From NCBI RefSeq assembly GCF_021341785.1, contig NZ_JAJTTF010000009.1:1-64000 (forward strand): a stretch of DNA of 64,000 nt. The letters are read 5' to 3'. This document shows positions 52,566 to 62,499 of this stretch, piece after piece. Each line of letters starts with the position of its first letter. Within the stretch, counting starts at the first letter, position 1. This DNA is from Microbacterium sp. Au-Mic1. Its GTDB lineage: Bacteria; Actinomycetota; Actinomycetes; Actinomycetales; Microbacteriaceae. The translations under genes were made by a program, and so were the position numbers. The notes under the pieces are model-generated. The model was given only the letters and a program-made list of their open reading frames with translations, was not told the DNA's origin and did not search any database.

Positions 52566-53933
52566 TCAGCCGTGGCGGGCGAGCAGGCTGCGCGCGGCCG
52601 CGCTGTGCTCGGCGATGAGCTGCGGCACGTCGAGGCCGACGATCTGCCCGTCGACGACGCGCCAGGCTCCGCCCACCATGACCCGGTCGGCGCGCTCAGC
52701 GCCGCAGAGCAGCAGGGCCGCGAGCGGGTCGTGGCTGCCCGAGAAGCGCAGCTCGTCGAGCGTGAACATCGCGAGATCCGCCTGCTTGCCGGGTGCCAGC
52801 ACGCCGATGTCGCTGCGTCCGAGAGCGCGCGCCGAGCCCTGGGTCGCCCAGTTCAGGGCGTGCTCGGGGGTCACCGCGGCGGCGCCGTAGCGCAGACGCT
52901 GCAGGTAGAGGGCCTGGCGCACCTCCATCATCATGTTGGAGCCGTCGTTCGACGCGGATCCGTCGACACCGAGCCCGACGGGGACGCCCGCAGCCTCGAG
53001 CTCCACGGCCCGCGCAATGCCCGAGGCGAGCCGCATGTTCGAGGTGGCGCAGTGCGAGACCGCCGTGCCGGCCGCGCCCAGGCGCGCGATCTCTGCGTCG
53101 TCGAAGTGGATCCCGTGGGCGAGCCAGGTGCGGTCCGAGAGCCAGCCCACGCTGTCGAGGTAGTCCACGGTGCGCAGGCCGAATCGCTCGCGGCAGAAGT
53201 CCTCCTCGTCGATGGTCTCGGCGAGGTGCGTGTGCATGCGCACGTCGAGCCGCTCCGCCAGGGTCGCCGTGTCGCGCATGACCTCGGTGGTCACCGAGAA
53301 CGGCGAACACGGCGCGAGACCGATCTGCACGAAGGCGCCGTCGCCGCGCTCGTGGTATGCACCGACGAGGCGCTCGCTGTCGGCGAGGATCACGTCGGCG
53401 TCCTGCACGGTGCTCTGCGGGGGCAGGCCGCCGTCCTTCTCCCCCAGCGACATGGATCCGCGGGTCAGGGTCGCGCGCATCCCGAGGCGCTTGACGACGT
53501 CGACCTGCACGTCGATGCCGTCCTCGAGCCCGTTCGGGAAGAGGTAGTGGTGGTCGGCGGCGGTGGTGCAGCCGGAGAGCAGCAGCTCGGCGAGCGCGGC
53601 GGTGGTCGCCAGCTCCAGGTCGCGGGGGGTGAGCCCCGCCCAGACGCCGTACAGACCCTTCAGCCACGGGAACAGCTCGGCGCTGACCACCGGCGTCCAG
53701 GCGCGGGTGAGGGTCTGGTAGAAGTGGTGGTGCGTGTTGATCAGACCCGGGATGATCACGTGCCGCGAGGCGTCGTAGACCTCATCGACCGGCTGCGACG
53801 GGGATCCGCCGGCAGGCACCGCCTCGAGGATCGTGGATCCGGCGACGACGATGCCGCCGCGGGCGTCGGCGGTGTCGCCGGTGTGGATGGCGAGCGGGTT
53901 CTTCAGCCAGACGGTGCGAGTGGATTCGGACAT
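52566..53933 (-). CDS. 8-oxoguanine deaminase-like amidohydrolase
   Basis: A 455-residue ATZ/TRZ-type amidohydrolase. The first metal site is NTHHHFYQTLTRA (about 66-78), then the His in HTHLAE (about 235), HGIHFDD, and Asp in GVDGSASNDGSNM. The THHHFYQTLTRAW block is the mark of 8-oxoguanine deaminases, which convert 8-oxoguanine to urate. A related guanine/cytosine-type deaminase is the alternative. It is preceded by a 108-nt leader with the hairpin element shared with the permease gene (54262). Start ATG at 53933 with GGGAG upstream. Confidence 0.88.
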   Translation of the reverse strand: MSESTRTVWLKNPLAIHTGDTADARGGIVVAGSTILEAVPAGGSPSQPVDEVYDASRHVIIPGLINTHHHFYQTLTRAWTPVVSAELFPWLKGLYGVWAGLTPRDLELATTAALAELLLSGCTTAADHHYLFPNGLEDGIDVQVDVVKRLGMRATLTRGSMSLGEKDGGLPPQSTVQDADVILADSERLVGAYHERGDGAFVQIGLAPCSPFSVTTEVMRDTATLAERLDVRMHTHLAETIDEEDFCRERFGLRTVDYLDSVGWLSDRTWLAHGIHFDDAEIARLGAAGTAVSHCATSNMRLASGIARAVELEAAGVPVGLGVDGSASNDGSNMMMEVRQALYLQRLRYGAAAVTPEHALNWATQGSARALGRSDIGVLAPGKQADLAMFTLDELRFSGSHDPLAALLLCGAERADRVMVGGAWRVVDGQIVGLDVPQLIAEHSAAARSLLARHG

Positions 53934-54005
53934 TGAGCAGACTCCCTGTGGGTGAGGCGGAGCCGTGATCCGGCCCCGCGGGGGGCCAGCTCAGTGTTGA
54001 CCTGT

Positions 54006-54051
54006 CTGCTGATCCAGGTGCGTCCCCGTCGGCGGAGACATTCCACATCTA
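54006..54051 (-). ncRNA. Conserved 5' leader element (copy in front of the deaminase)
   Basis: On the minus strand a -10 box TAGATG (54051-54046) is followed after six bases by GTCTCC-GCCGAC-GGGGAC (54039-54022), a 6-bp hairpin with one U-G pair in RNA, then GCACCTGGATCAGCAG. The hairpin would be at the extreme 5' end of the mRNA, about 108 nt before the start codon. The same layout, with identical spacings, precedes the permease gene. ACCTG and CAGGT (54003 region) could form a second stem here. A riboswitch or other leader RNA is a hypothesis. Confidence 0.6.
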
Positions 54052-54069
54052 TCACGAGGCTTCGCAGCG

Positions 54070-54116
54070 GGTCAAGACTTTTCCAGATCCTGGACCGAGG
54101 ATTCCAAGATGCGGAT
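54070..54116 (-). promoter_or_regulatory. Promoter and upstream boxes of the deaminase gene
   Basis: A -35 box TTGACC (54075-54070) lies 18 bases from the -10 at 54051. Upstream, reading toward it: CCGCAT-N3-GGAA, N7, TCC-N2-GAT-N2-GGAAAA-GTC. The same blocks at nearly the same spacing occur before the permease gene. On the plus strand they read TTCCAGATCCTGGA and TTCCAAGATGCGGAT, likely activator or repressor sites. Confidence 0.6.
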
Positions 54117-54178
54117 CATTCGAGAACGGGAGGAGGCGACCCGGCGATCGGGCGAGCCCGCGTTTCCCCCTCCCCAAC

Positions 54179-54241
54179 GCCTTTCCCTCCCCTGGGCGAC
54201 GCGCGCCAGGGGAGGGAAAGGCGGCCAGGGGAGGGAAAGGC
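54179..54241. terminator. 17-bp perfect stem with duplicated right arm
   Basis: GCCTTTCCCTCCCCTGG (54179-54195) pairs exactly with 54206-54222 around a 10-nt loop; a second identical right arm lies at 54225-54241. It is 21 bases past the permease stop (reading left), so it is a likely terminator. The iterated arm matches the style of the other palindromes. Confidence 0.75.
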
Positions 54242-54261
54242 GCAGAACCGGGGCCCGTGCC

Positions 54262-55755
54262 TCAGTGCGACGGGTGCTCGACGGCGACCTCGTTGCCGTC
54301 GCGATCGACGATCTTGCCGTCGATGATCGAGTCGCCGTCCTCGAACGCGTCCAGGTACGCGACCGGGATGCTCCTGGTCGGTGCGGAGACGAAGGCGTTC
54401 TTGCGCTTGGCGCTGCCGAGGTGGTTGAACAGCAGGTTCAGCAGGATCGCGGTCACCGCGGCCGAGCTGATGCCCGAGTGGAAGATCGTCACGAACCAGG
54501 CCGGCATCTGGCCGTAGATCGACGGGACCGCGATCGGGAGCATGCCCACCGCCAGCGAGGTGGCGACGATCACGAGGTTCATGTTGTCCTTGTACTCGAC
54601 CTTGGCGAGCGTGCGGATACCCGACGCGGCCACGGAGCCGAACAGGACCAGGCCGGCACCGCCGAGGACGGGCGACGGGATGGCGCCGACGACACGGCCG
54701 AGCACGGGCAGCAGACCCAGGATGACGAGCACGCCGCCGCCGGCGGTGACCACGAAGCGGCTCTTCACACCGGTGATGGCCACGAGGCCGACGTTCTGGG
54801 CGAACGCGGACTGCGTGAACGTGCCGAAGATCGGGGACACGGCACTGGAGAGCATGTCGGCGCGCAGACCCGCGGCGATGCGCTTGGAGTCGACCTTGGT
54901 GCCCACGATCTCGCTCACGGCCAGGATGTCCGCGGTGGTCTCGGTGAGCGTCACCAGGATCACGATGAACATCGAGATGATGCCGGCGATCTCGAAGGTC
55001 GGCATGCCGAATCCGAAGATCTGCGGCAGGGCGAAGATGTCGCCCTGGCCGACCTTGCTGAAGTCGGCCTTGCCGAGGAAGATCGCGACGATCGTGCCGA
55101 GCACGATCGAGAGCAGGATCGCGAGACGCGAGATGGCGCCGACCGGGATCTTGCTGAGGATCAGCACGATCACCAGCGTGATGCCGGCGAGCATGAGGTT
55201 CTCGGGCAGGGCGCCCTTGGCCGCATTCGCGCCCTCTCCGGTGCCGACGATCCAGCCGGCGGCGACCGGCAGGAGGCTGAGACCGATGGTCGTGATCACG
55301 GTTCCGGTCACGACCGGGGGGAAGAACCGGATGACGGTGGCGAACACCGGGGCGATGATCAGACCGATCACCGACGCGGCGATGACGGATCCGAACACCG
55401 CGGGCAGCCCGCCGCCGCTGGTGACGATCGCCCCCATGGTGGCGACACCGGCGAACGAGACGCCCTGCACGAGCGGGAGCTGCGAACCGAAGAACGGGAC
55501 GCCGACCGTCTGCAGGATCGTGGCGAGACCGCCCATGAACAGGCACGCGGCGATGAGAACGCCGATCTCGGCAGGCTTGAGGCCCGCGATCTGCCCGATG
55601 ATGAGCGGCGGGGCGATGATGCCGCCGTACATCGTGAGCACGTGCTGGATGCCGTAGCCGATGGTCGCGCCGATCGGCAGTCGCTCGTCCTCGGGGCGGA
55701 CGAACTCCTTCTTCTGCTTGGTAGTCAATTCGACCTCTTCGTCGGGTGCAGGCAC
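54262..55755 (-). CDS. Nucleobase:cation symporter-2 (uracil-xanthine permease family)
   Basis: 497 residues with about 14 helices. The NCS2 features are GYGIQHVLTMYGGIIAPPLIIG near the N-terminus (in pieces), GTVITTIGLSLLPVAAGW, the QNVGLVAITGVKSRF motif (the NCS2 NxG-type signature) and GGAGLVLFGSVAASGIRTL. The family imports xanthine, urate or uracil with H+ or Na+. The shared promoter/leader with the deaminase and nearby allantoin genes favours a purine (xanthine or urate). It starts at a GTG with a leader of about 110 nt. Confidence 0.9.
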   Translation of the reverse strand: MPAPDEEVELTTKQKKEFVRPEDERLPIGATIGYGIQHVLTMYGGIIAPPLIIGQIAGLKPAEIGVLIAACLFMGGLATILQTVGVPFFGSQLPLVQGVSFAGVATMGAIVTSGGGLPAVFGSVIAASVIGLIIAPVFATVIRFFPPVVTGTVITTIGLSLLPVAAGWIVGTGEGANAAKGALPENLMLAGITLVIVLILSKIPVGAISRLAILLSIVLGTIVAIFLGKADFSKVGQGDIFALPQIFGFGMPTFEIAGIISMFIVILVTLTETTADILAVSEIVGTKVDSKRIAAGLRADMLSSAVSPIFGTFTQSAFAQNVGLVAITGVKSRFVVTAGGGVLVILGLLPVLGRVVGAIPSPVLGGAGLVLFGSVAASGIRTLAKVEYKDNMNLVIVATSLAVGMLPIAVPSIYGQMPAWFVTIFHSGISSAAVTAILLNLLFNHLGSAKRKNAFVSAPTRSIPVAYLDAFEDGDSIIDGKIVDRDGNEVAVEHPSH

Positions 55756-55841
55756 CGGGTGAGCCGAGCGCCGGCCGGCATGCAGCGCCTGTGCGGCGAT
55801 ACGGTGCGGGCGCTCCGTCCGCCTCGCGAGCGGGGCGGATG

Positions 55842-55887
55842 CTGTTGGTCCAGGTGCGTCTCCGGCTCTGGAGACACCCTCAGGCTA
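55842..55887 (-). ncRNA. Conserved 5' leader element (copy in front of the permease)
   Basis: On the minus strand a -10 box TAGCCT (55887-55882) is followed after six bases by GTCTCC-AGAGCC-GGAGAC (55875-55858), then GCACCTGGACCAACAG. Stem length, loop size, distance from the -10 and the following 12-16 bases match the deaminase copy. The loops differ. The A-to-G change in the right arm (GGAGAC/GGGGAC) keeps pairing in RNA but not in DNA. Confidence 0.6.
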
Positions 55888-55905
55888 ACGGGGGCACTCG
55901 TCGAG

Positions 55906-55960
55906 AGTCAAGACTTTTTTCCGAATCTCGGATTGTACTTTCCGTTATGCGGATATCTGT
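55906..55960 (-). promoter_or_regulatory. Promoter and upstream boxes of the permease gene
   Basis: A -35 box TTGACT (55911-55906) lies 18 bases from TAGCCT. Upstream: CCGCAT-AAC-GGAA, N7, TCC-GA-GAT-TC-GGAAAAAA-GTC. Plus-strand reading: TTCCGAATCTCGGAT (palindromic TCCGA-ATC-TCGGA) and TTCCGTTATGCGGAT. These match the deaminase upstream region. Confidence 0.6.
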
Positions 55961-56013
55961 AGCGGTGAGCGATTCTCCGGAGAGCGCGAAAAAGGGGCCA
56001 TGGGCGCCGTGGG

Positions 56014-58236
<2,223 letters not shown>

Positions 58237-58299
58237 TCGTCCTCCTGGGTTCTCCTTGCGTCTGTGGCGGAAGAGCCGGAACCGATCCGACTCTTCAAA

Positions 58300-58320
58300 G
58301 TTGAGTTGATACGGCTCAAG
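58300..58320 (-). promoter_or_regulatory. HAIR (HspR) operator upstream of clpB
   Basis: On the minus strand CTTGAGC-CGTATCA-ACTCAAC matches the HspR-associated inverted repeat CTTGAGT-N7-ACTCAAG with one mismatch per arm. It lies 64-84 bases upstream of the clpB ATG. In actinobacteria HspR with DnaK represses clpB and dnaK through such sites. Confidence 0.8.
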
Positions 58321-58363
58321 TTTATCGGACGGGCCACGGCAGGGCAAGGGCCGAGGCACGCGA

Positions 58364-58400
58364 AAAGGCCGGCCCGATCACAGGGATCGGGCCGGCCTTT
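58364..58400. terminator. Intrinsic terminator of the allantoin operon
   Basis: AAAGGCCGGCCCGATC (58364-58379) pairs exactly with 58385-58400 around ACAGG. The stem is flanked by A/T runs on both sides, so it can work in both directions. It is 158 bases past the allantoinase stop and separates that operon from clpB. Confidence 0.85.
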
Positions 58401-58557
58401 CGCGTTCGAACCGCAGGCGGATCCGCAGACGGATCCGCCGACGATGTCGGACGCCGTTGTCCGCACACCGTCGACGAGCTCTCCCCCGTCGAGTCGTCCC
58501 CGTCGACACGGACCTCGGCTCGTGCGGACGGGGACGACTCGGTGGCGGGACGGGGTG

Positions 58558-59946
58558 TCAGTCCTCCTCGACCATGCCCCGGCGCAGGAGGCGTCCGCGC
58601 GGGTTCTCGAAGTCGATCGGCGTGCCGTGCAGGTAGGTCTTGCGGACCCGTCCGGCGAGCGCCTTGCCGTTGTAGGGGGTGAGCGGGTTCTTGTGGTGCA
58701 GCTTGGTCACGTCGACCACGTAGGCGTCATCGGCGGCGAAGATCGAGAAGTCCGCGTCGTAGCCCGGCGCGATGCGCCCCTTGCCCGTGAGACCGGCGAA
58801 CTGCGCCGGCTTCTCGCTCATCCACCCCACCACGGTCTCCAGCGACAGACCGCGCTGGCGCGCTTCGGTCCAGATCAGCGAAAGGCCGAGCTGCAGCGAG
58901 GCGACGCCGCCCCAGGCCACGGCGAAGTCGCCGTTCTCCAGGTCCTTGAGGTCGAGCGTCGAGGGCGAGTGATCCGAGACGATGAAGTCGATCGTGCCGT
59001 CCTCCAGGCCCTGCCAGAGCAGCTCCCTGTTGCCGGCTTCGCGGATCGGCGGGCAGCACTTGAAGGCGGTCGCGCCCAGCGGGATCTCCTCCGCGGTGAG
59101 CGTGAGGTAGTGCGGGCAGGTCTCGACCGTGAGCCGGATGCCGTCGTGCTTGGCCGAGCGCAGCATCGGCAGCGCGTCCGAGGAGGACAGGTGCAGGATG
59201 TGCGCGCGGGCGCCGGTCCAGCGGGCGCGCTCGATGACCTCGGCGATCGCGAGGTTCTCCGCACCGCGCGGGCGCGACGCGAGGAACTTGGCGTAATCGT
59301 CGCCGTCGGGCTTGGGTGCGCGGTCGATGGCGCGGGAGTCCTCCGCGTGCACGATCATCACGGAGTCGAAGGTCGCGAGCTCGCGCATGTCCTTCTCGAG
59401 TTCGTCGGGATCCAGCGGCGGGAACTCGTCCACCCCGCTGTGCAGCAGGAAGCACTTGAAGCCGAAGGCCCCGGCGTCATGCAGCCCTCGCAGCTTCTCC
59501 GTGTTGCCCGGCACGGCCCCGCCCCAGAAGCCCACGTCGACGTGCACCTGGTCGCGGGCGACGGCGCGCTTGATGTCCAGCGCGTCGGTGTCGATCGTCG
59601 GCGGGATGCTGTTCAGCGGCATGTCCAGGATCGTGGTCACACCTCCCGCCGCGGCGGCCTTGGTCGCCGAGGAGAAGCCCTCCCACTCGGTGCGGCCGGG
59701 CTCGTTGACATGCACGTGCGTGTCGACCAGCCCTGGGATCAGGGTCTCGTCGTCGGCGAGCTCGATGATCTCGTCGCCGACGAGGTTGTTGCCGAGGGGC
59801 TGCATCGCGACGATCACGCCGTGCCGCACTCCCACCTCACGGGGTCGGATCCCCGAACTGGTCAGGACCCGCTCGCCGCGGATCACCAGGTCGTAGTGCT
59901 CACCGGTCGGGTCGAGCGAGGCGTGTTCTTCGGTCTCCTGGGACAT
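58558..59946 (-). CDS. allB: Allantoinase
   Basis: A 462-residue cyclic amidohydrolase. Metal-binding DTHVHVNEPGRTEWEGF (about 74-90) is the AllB motif, including the GRTEWEGF that separates allantoinases from dihydropyrimidinases. LPMLRSAKHDG, ETCPHYL (His), CCPPIRE and IVSDHSPS (catalytic Asp) follow, and the Lys that becomes carboxylated is likely in FKCFLLHSG. It opens allantoin to allantoate. It is the third gene of the leftward NCS1-racemase-allantoinase run. The ATG at 59946 begins MSQETEEHASL. Confidence 0.95.
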   Translation of the reverse strand: MSQETEEHASLDPTGEHYDLVIRGERVLTSSGIRPREVGVRHGVIVAMQPLGNNLVGDEIIELADDETLIPGLVDTHVHVNEPGRTEWEGFSSATKAAAAGGVTTILDMPLNSIPPTIDTDALDIKRAVARDQVHVDVGFWGGAVPGNTEKLRGLHDAGAFGFKCFLLHSGVDEFPPLDPDELEKDMRELATFDSVMIVHAEDSRAIDRAPKPDGDDYAKFLASRPRGAENLAIAEVIERARWTGARAHILHLSSSDALPMLRSAKHDGIRLTVETCPHYLTLTAEEIPLGATAFKCCPPIREAGNRELLWQGLEDGTIDFIVSDHSPSTLDLKDLENGDFAVAWGGVASLQLGLSLIWTEARQRGLSLETVVGWMSEKPAQFAGLTGKGRIAPGYDADFSIFAADDAYVVDVTKLHHKNPLTPYNGKALAGRVRKTYLHGTPIDFENPRGRLLRRGMVEED

Positions 59947-60035
59947 GTCCGCGGATTCCCTTCTGCCGGCGACGTCGTCGGCGTTGTGAGGTGGTTTGAG
60001 GGGTGGTTGTCGGGTTCTTCGATTGTGCTCCGGAA

Positions 60036-60761
60036 TCAGCGCGCCGTCGCCGGGAACCCGGTGACGCGCTTCGGCCGGGGCGAGGCGTAGGTGCGGACCT
60101 TGGACGTGGTGAGCCCCAGACGCACCAGGCTCTCGGCGACCTGCACGGCGGCCTGCACCCCGTCCACGACGGGCACGCCGCAGAGTTCGACCACGCGGTC
60201 CTTGAGCTCCGCCATGCCGCCGCAGCCGAGCACGATGACCTCGGCCCGGTCGATCTCGACCGCCTTCTGCGCCTCGGCGGCGATCGCCTCGACCGCGCGC
60301 TCGGGATCCGACTCGAGTTCGAGCACGCTCATGCCCGACGAGCGCACCGACGCGCAGCGGTCGTGCAGACCACCGAGGATCAGCCGGTCCTCGATGAGCG
60401 GCACGGTGCGGTCGAGCGTGGTGACCACGGAGTAGGAGCGCCCCAGGAACATGGCCGTGGAGGCCGCCGCCTCGGTGATGTCGACCACCGGAACGGTGAG
60501 CAGCTCCTGCAGCCCCTCCCGTCCGTGCTCGCCGTAGCCGGCCTGGATGACCGCGTCGTACTCGCCCTCGAAGCGCACGACCTTGTCCATGACCGCGATC
60601 GCGGCGAGGTAGCTCTCGAAGTTGCCCTCGCAGCTCTCGGCGCCGAAGTCGGGCGTCAGGCCGATGATCTCCGTGCCCGGTGACGCGACAGCCCTCGCCG
60701 CCTCGGCGATGGCGTCGGTCATCGCCTCGGTGGTGTTGACGTTCGCGATGAGAATGCGCAT
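60036..60761 (-). CDS. Asp/Glu/hydantoin racemase-superfamily protein (allantoin racemase candidate)
   Basis: 241 residues. The start MRILIANVNTTEAMTDAI and the late VLGCGGMAELKDRV (Cys about 180) are typical of the hydantoin racemase/Dcg1 branch. The first catalytic Cys, expected after the third strand, is not there: the segment reads VIQAGYGEHGREGL. Two-Cys racemisation may therefore be changed or lost. Between allantoin permease and allantoinase the expected job is converting the R and S forms of allantoin. The start ATG is 22 bases after the NCS1 stop. Confidence 0.8.
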   Translation of the reverse strand: MRILIANVNTTEAMTDAIAEAARAVASPGTEIIGLTPDFGAESCEGNFESYLAAIAVMDKVVRFEGEYDAVIQAGYGEHGREGLQELLTVPVVDITEAAASTAMFLGRSYSVVTTLDRTVPLIEDRLILGGLHDRCASVRSSGMSVLELESDPERAVEAIAAEAQKAVEIDRAEVIVLGCGGMAELKDRVVELCGVPVVDGVQAAVQVAESLVRLGLTTSKVRTYASPRPKRVTGFPATAR

Positions 60762-60782
60762 GGGTGTTGTCCTCGTCGGATC

Positions 60783-62312
60783 TCAGTGGCCGGCCTTGAC
60801 GGCGATCTCCGCGCCGTCGACGTCGTGGAAGGGTCCCCTGCGGTCGGCGATGATCGCGTAGATGATCGCCGCGGATCCTGCGGCGACGAACCACGAGAAG
60901 TCGCTGACCGTCTTGAACACGGGCAGGAAGGTGAACAGCAGGGCGATCGCACCCGAGATCACCAGGGCGATGATCGCGCGGGGGTTGAAGCCCTTCGCGT
61001 AGGCGTACTCGCCGATCGGCGAGTCGGAGTACAGTTGCGGCACGTTGATGCGCTGCTTCTTGATCAGCCAGTAGTCGACCATGATGATGCCGAACAGCGG
61101 GCCGAGCAGGGCGCCGAGACCCCCGAGGAACACGCCGATGACGACGGGCGAGTTGTACATGTTCCACGGCGTGATCACGATGCCGATGACGGCGGAGATC
61201 AGTGCCGCGCGGCGGAAGTTCAGATGCCGCGGGAACAGGTTGTTCAGTGCGTACGTGGGCGCCACGAAGTTGGCCATCAGGTTGACCGCGATGGTCAGCG
61301 CGATGAGCGCGAGCGAGGCGAGCACGAGCAGGAACGTGTTCGGGATCGCGGCGACGACCTCGGACGGCGACGTGATGAGCTTCCCGTTGATGCTGAAGCT
61401 GCCGCCGGTGAGCACGACGACGATCACGCCGAAGAAGAGCATGTTGATCGGGATGCCCCAGAAGTTGCCCTTGACGATCGCCCGCCGGGACTTCGCGCCG
61501 CGGGTGAAGTCGCAGAAGTTCAGCACGAACGTGCCGTAGATCGAGACCCACAGCGAGGCGGCGCCGAGCATCTTGATCCACACGTCGGCTCCGGTCGCCG
61601 CCTCGGTCGGCGCCCAGTTCACCTGGAAGCCGGACTGCACGAGTACCCACACGGCCAGGATCACGAAGGTGGCGAGGATGATCGGGCCGGCGAAGGCCTC
61701 GTACTTGCGGATCATCTCCATGCCGTAGCTGACGATGACGACCTGGATGATCCACAGGGCGACGAAGGTGATCCAGCCGAGGGCCGACAGGCCGAGGAAG
61801 GATCCGGACTGCATCTCCTTCACGCCGGGGAAGATCGCGATCAGCACGACCTGCAGCACCTGCGAGGCCAGATAGGTCTGGATCCCGAACCAGGCGATCG
61901 CGACACCGCCGCGCAGCAGAGCCGGGATCTGCGCGCCGTGGATGCCGAACGCGATGCGGCTCATCACCGGGAACGGCACGCCCGTCTTCTCCCCCATGAA
62001 GCCGGAGAGGCTCAGCAGCAGGAACAGGAACAGGGCGCCGAACCCGAGTGCGCCGAGGATCTGGCCGCCGGTCAGGCCGAGCGAGAACAGGCCGATCGCG
62101 AACGCGTAGTTGCCGAGGCTGTGCACATCGTTCGCCCAGAGGGTGAAGATGCTGTACGCGCTCCAGTGCCGGCTCTCGCGGTTGGTCGGCGCCAGGTCGC
62201 TGTTGTACAGGCGCGGGCTGATGCCCGCCTGCACCGCGAACACGCTGGAGGGCGCCTCATCGAGCCCCTCGGACGCCCGACTCGGGACGTGGACGTAGTC
62301 GTTGGATGTCAT
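60783..62312 (-). CDS. NCS1-family permease (allantoin/hydantoin type)
   Basis: 509 residues and 12 helices. The N-terminal LYNSDLAPTNRESRHWSAYSIFTLWANDVHSLGNYAFAIG (in pieces) is the NCS1 signature, with the substrate Trp and Asn in WANDVHS. AWFGIQTYLAS and the later NFCDFTRGAKSRRAIVKGNFWG continue the family pattern. It should import allantoin or a related hydantoin with Na+ or H+. First gene of the catabolic operon and next to a LacI gene; see the 62419 inverted repeat. Confidence 0.9.
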   Translation of the reverse strand: MTSNDYVHVPSRASEGLDEAPSSVFAVQAGISPRLYNSDLAPTNRESRHWSAYSIFTLWANDVHSLGNYAFAIGLFSLGLTGGQILGALGFGALFLFLLLSLSGFMGEKTGVPFPVMSRIAFGIHGAQIPALLRGGVAIAWFGIQTYLASQVLQVVLIAIFPGVKEMQSGSFLGLSALGWITFVALWIIQVVIVSYGMEMIRKYEAFAGPIILATFVILAVWVLVQSGFQVNWAPTEAATGADVWIKMLGAASLWVSIYGTFVLNFCDFTRGAKSRRAIVKGNFWGIPINMLFFGVIVVVLTGGSFSINGKLITSPSEVVAAIPNTFLLVLASLALIALTIAVNLMANFVAPTYALNNLFPRHLNFRRAALISAVIGIVITPWNMYNSPVVIGVFLGGLGALLGPLFGIIMVDYWLIKKQRINVPQLYSDSPIGEYAYAKGFNPRAIIALVISGAIALLFTFLPVFKTVSDFSWFVAAGSAAIIYAIIADRRGPFHDVDGAEIAVKAGH

Positions 62313-62364
62313 TGTGATTTGAACCCCTCTCGACGGCGACAGTGCCGTCGACACTCGATTTCAC

Positions 62365-62432
62365 AATCCGGAATACCGATTTCGGATGGAGATATCGTCG
62401 CTCTCCGTCGGGGCCGTAGCAACATCGTTTGC
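62365..62432 (-). promoter_or_regulatory. LacI-type operator and CCG-rich boxes upstream of the NCS1 gene
   Basis: GCAACATCGTTTGC (62419-62432) is an imperfect palindrome with a CG centre, the style of LacI operators. Downstream (minus strand) lies ATCCGAAATCGGTATTCCGGAT (62386-62365), which resembles the TCCGA-N3-TCGGA boxes before the deaminase and permease genes, though spacing differs. Repression by the adjacent LacI protein is probable but unproven. Confidence 0.45.
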
Positions 62433-62499
62433 ATAATTTGGATCAGCTCCCGGGCCCTCGCGTCATCGATCCCCGCAGCCCCGCGATCACGAGGACGGT

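Larger units (their letters stand above)
53934..54178. other. Promoter/leader region of the deaminase gene
   Basis: A non-coding gap holding the promoter, leader hairpin and upstream boxes described at 54006-54116. Nothing else recognised. Confidence 0.5.
55756..56013. other. Gap between clpB and the permease gene
   Basis: 258 bases containing the permease leader and promoter; the part next to clpB (55960-56013) holds TCTCCGGAGA, a weak hairpin that may end the clpB transcript. No gene seen. Confidence 0.5.
58237..58557. other. Gap between allantoinase and clpB
   Basis: 321 bases holding the clpB leader, HAIR site and the terminator of the allantoin operon. No gene seen; the stretch 58401-58557 shows nothing recognisable beyond two GTCGTCCCCGTC-type near-repeats. 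Confidence 0.5.

Noticed and set aside
54006..55887. Known purine, ykkC, NMT1 or PRPP riboswitch
   Set aside because: The conserved strings of those classes, as I remember them, are not present; the shared element is shorter.
58558..61755. Extension of allantoinase to 1065 codons
   Set aside because: The extra part is out-of-frame antisense or shadow of the racemase and NCS1 genes; the family start is at 59946.
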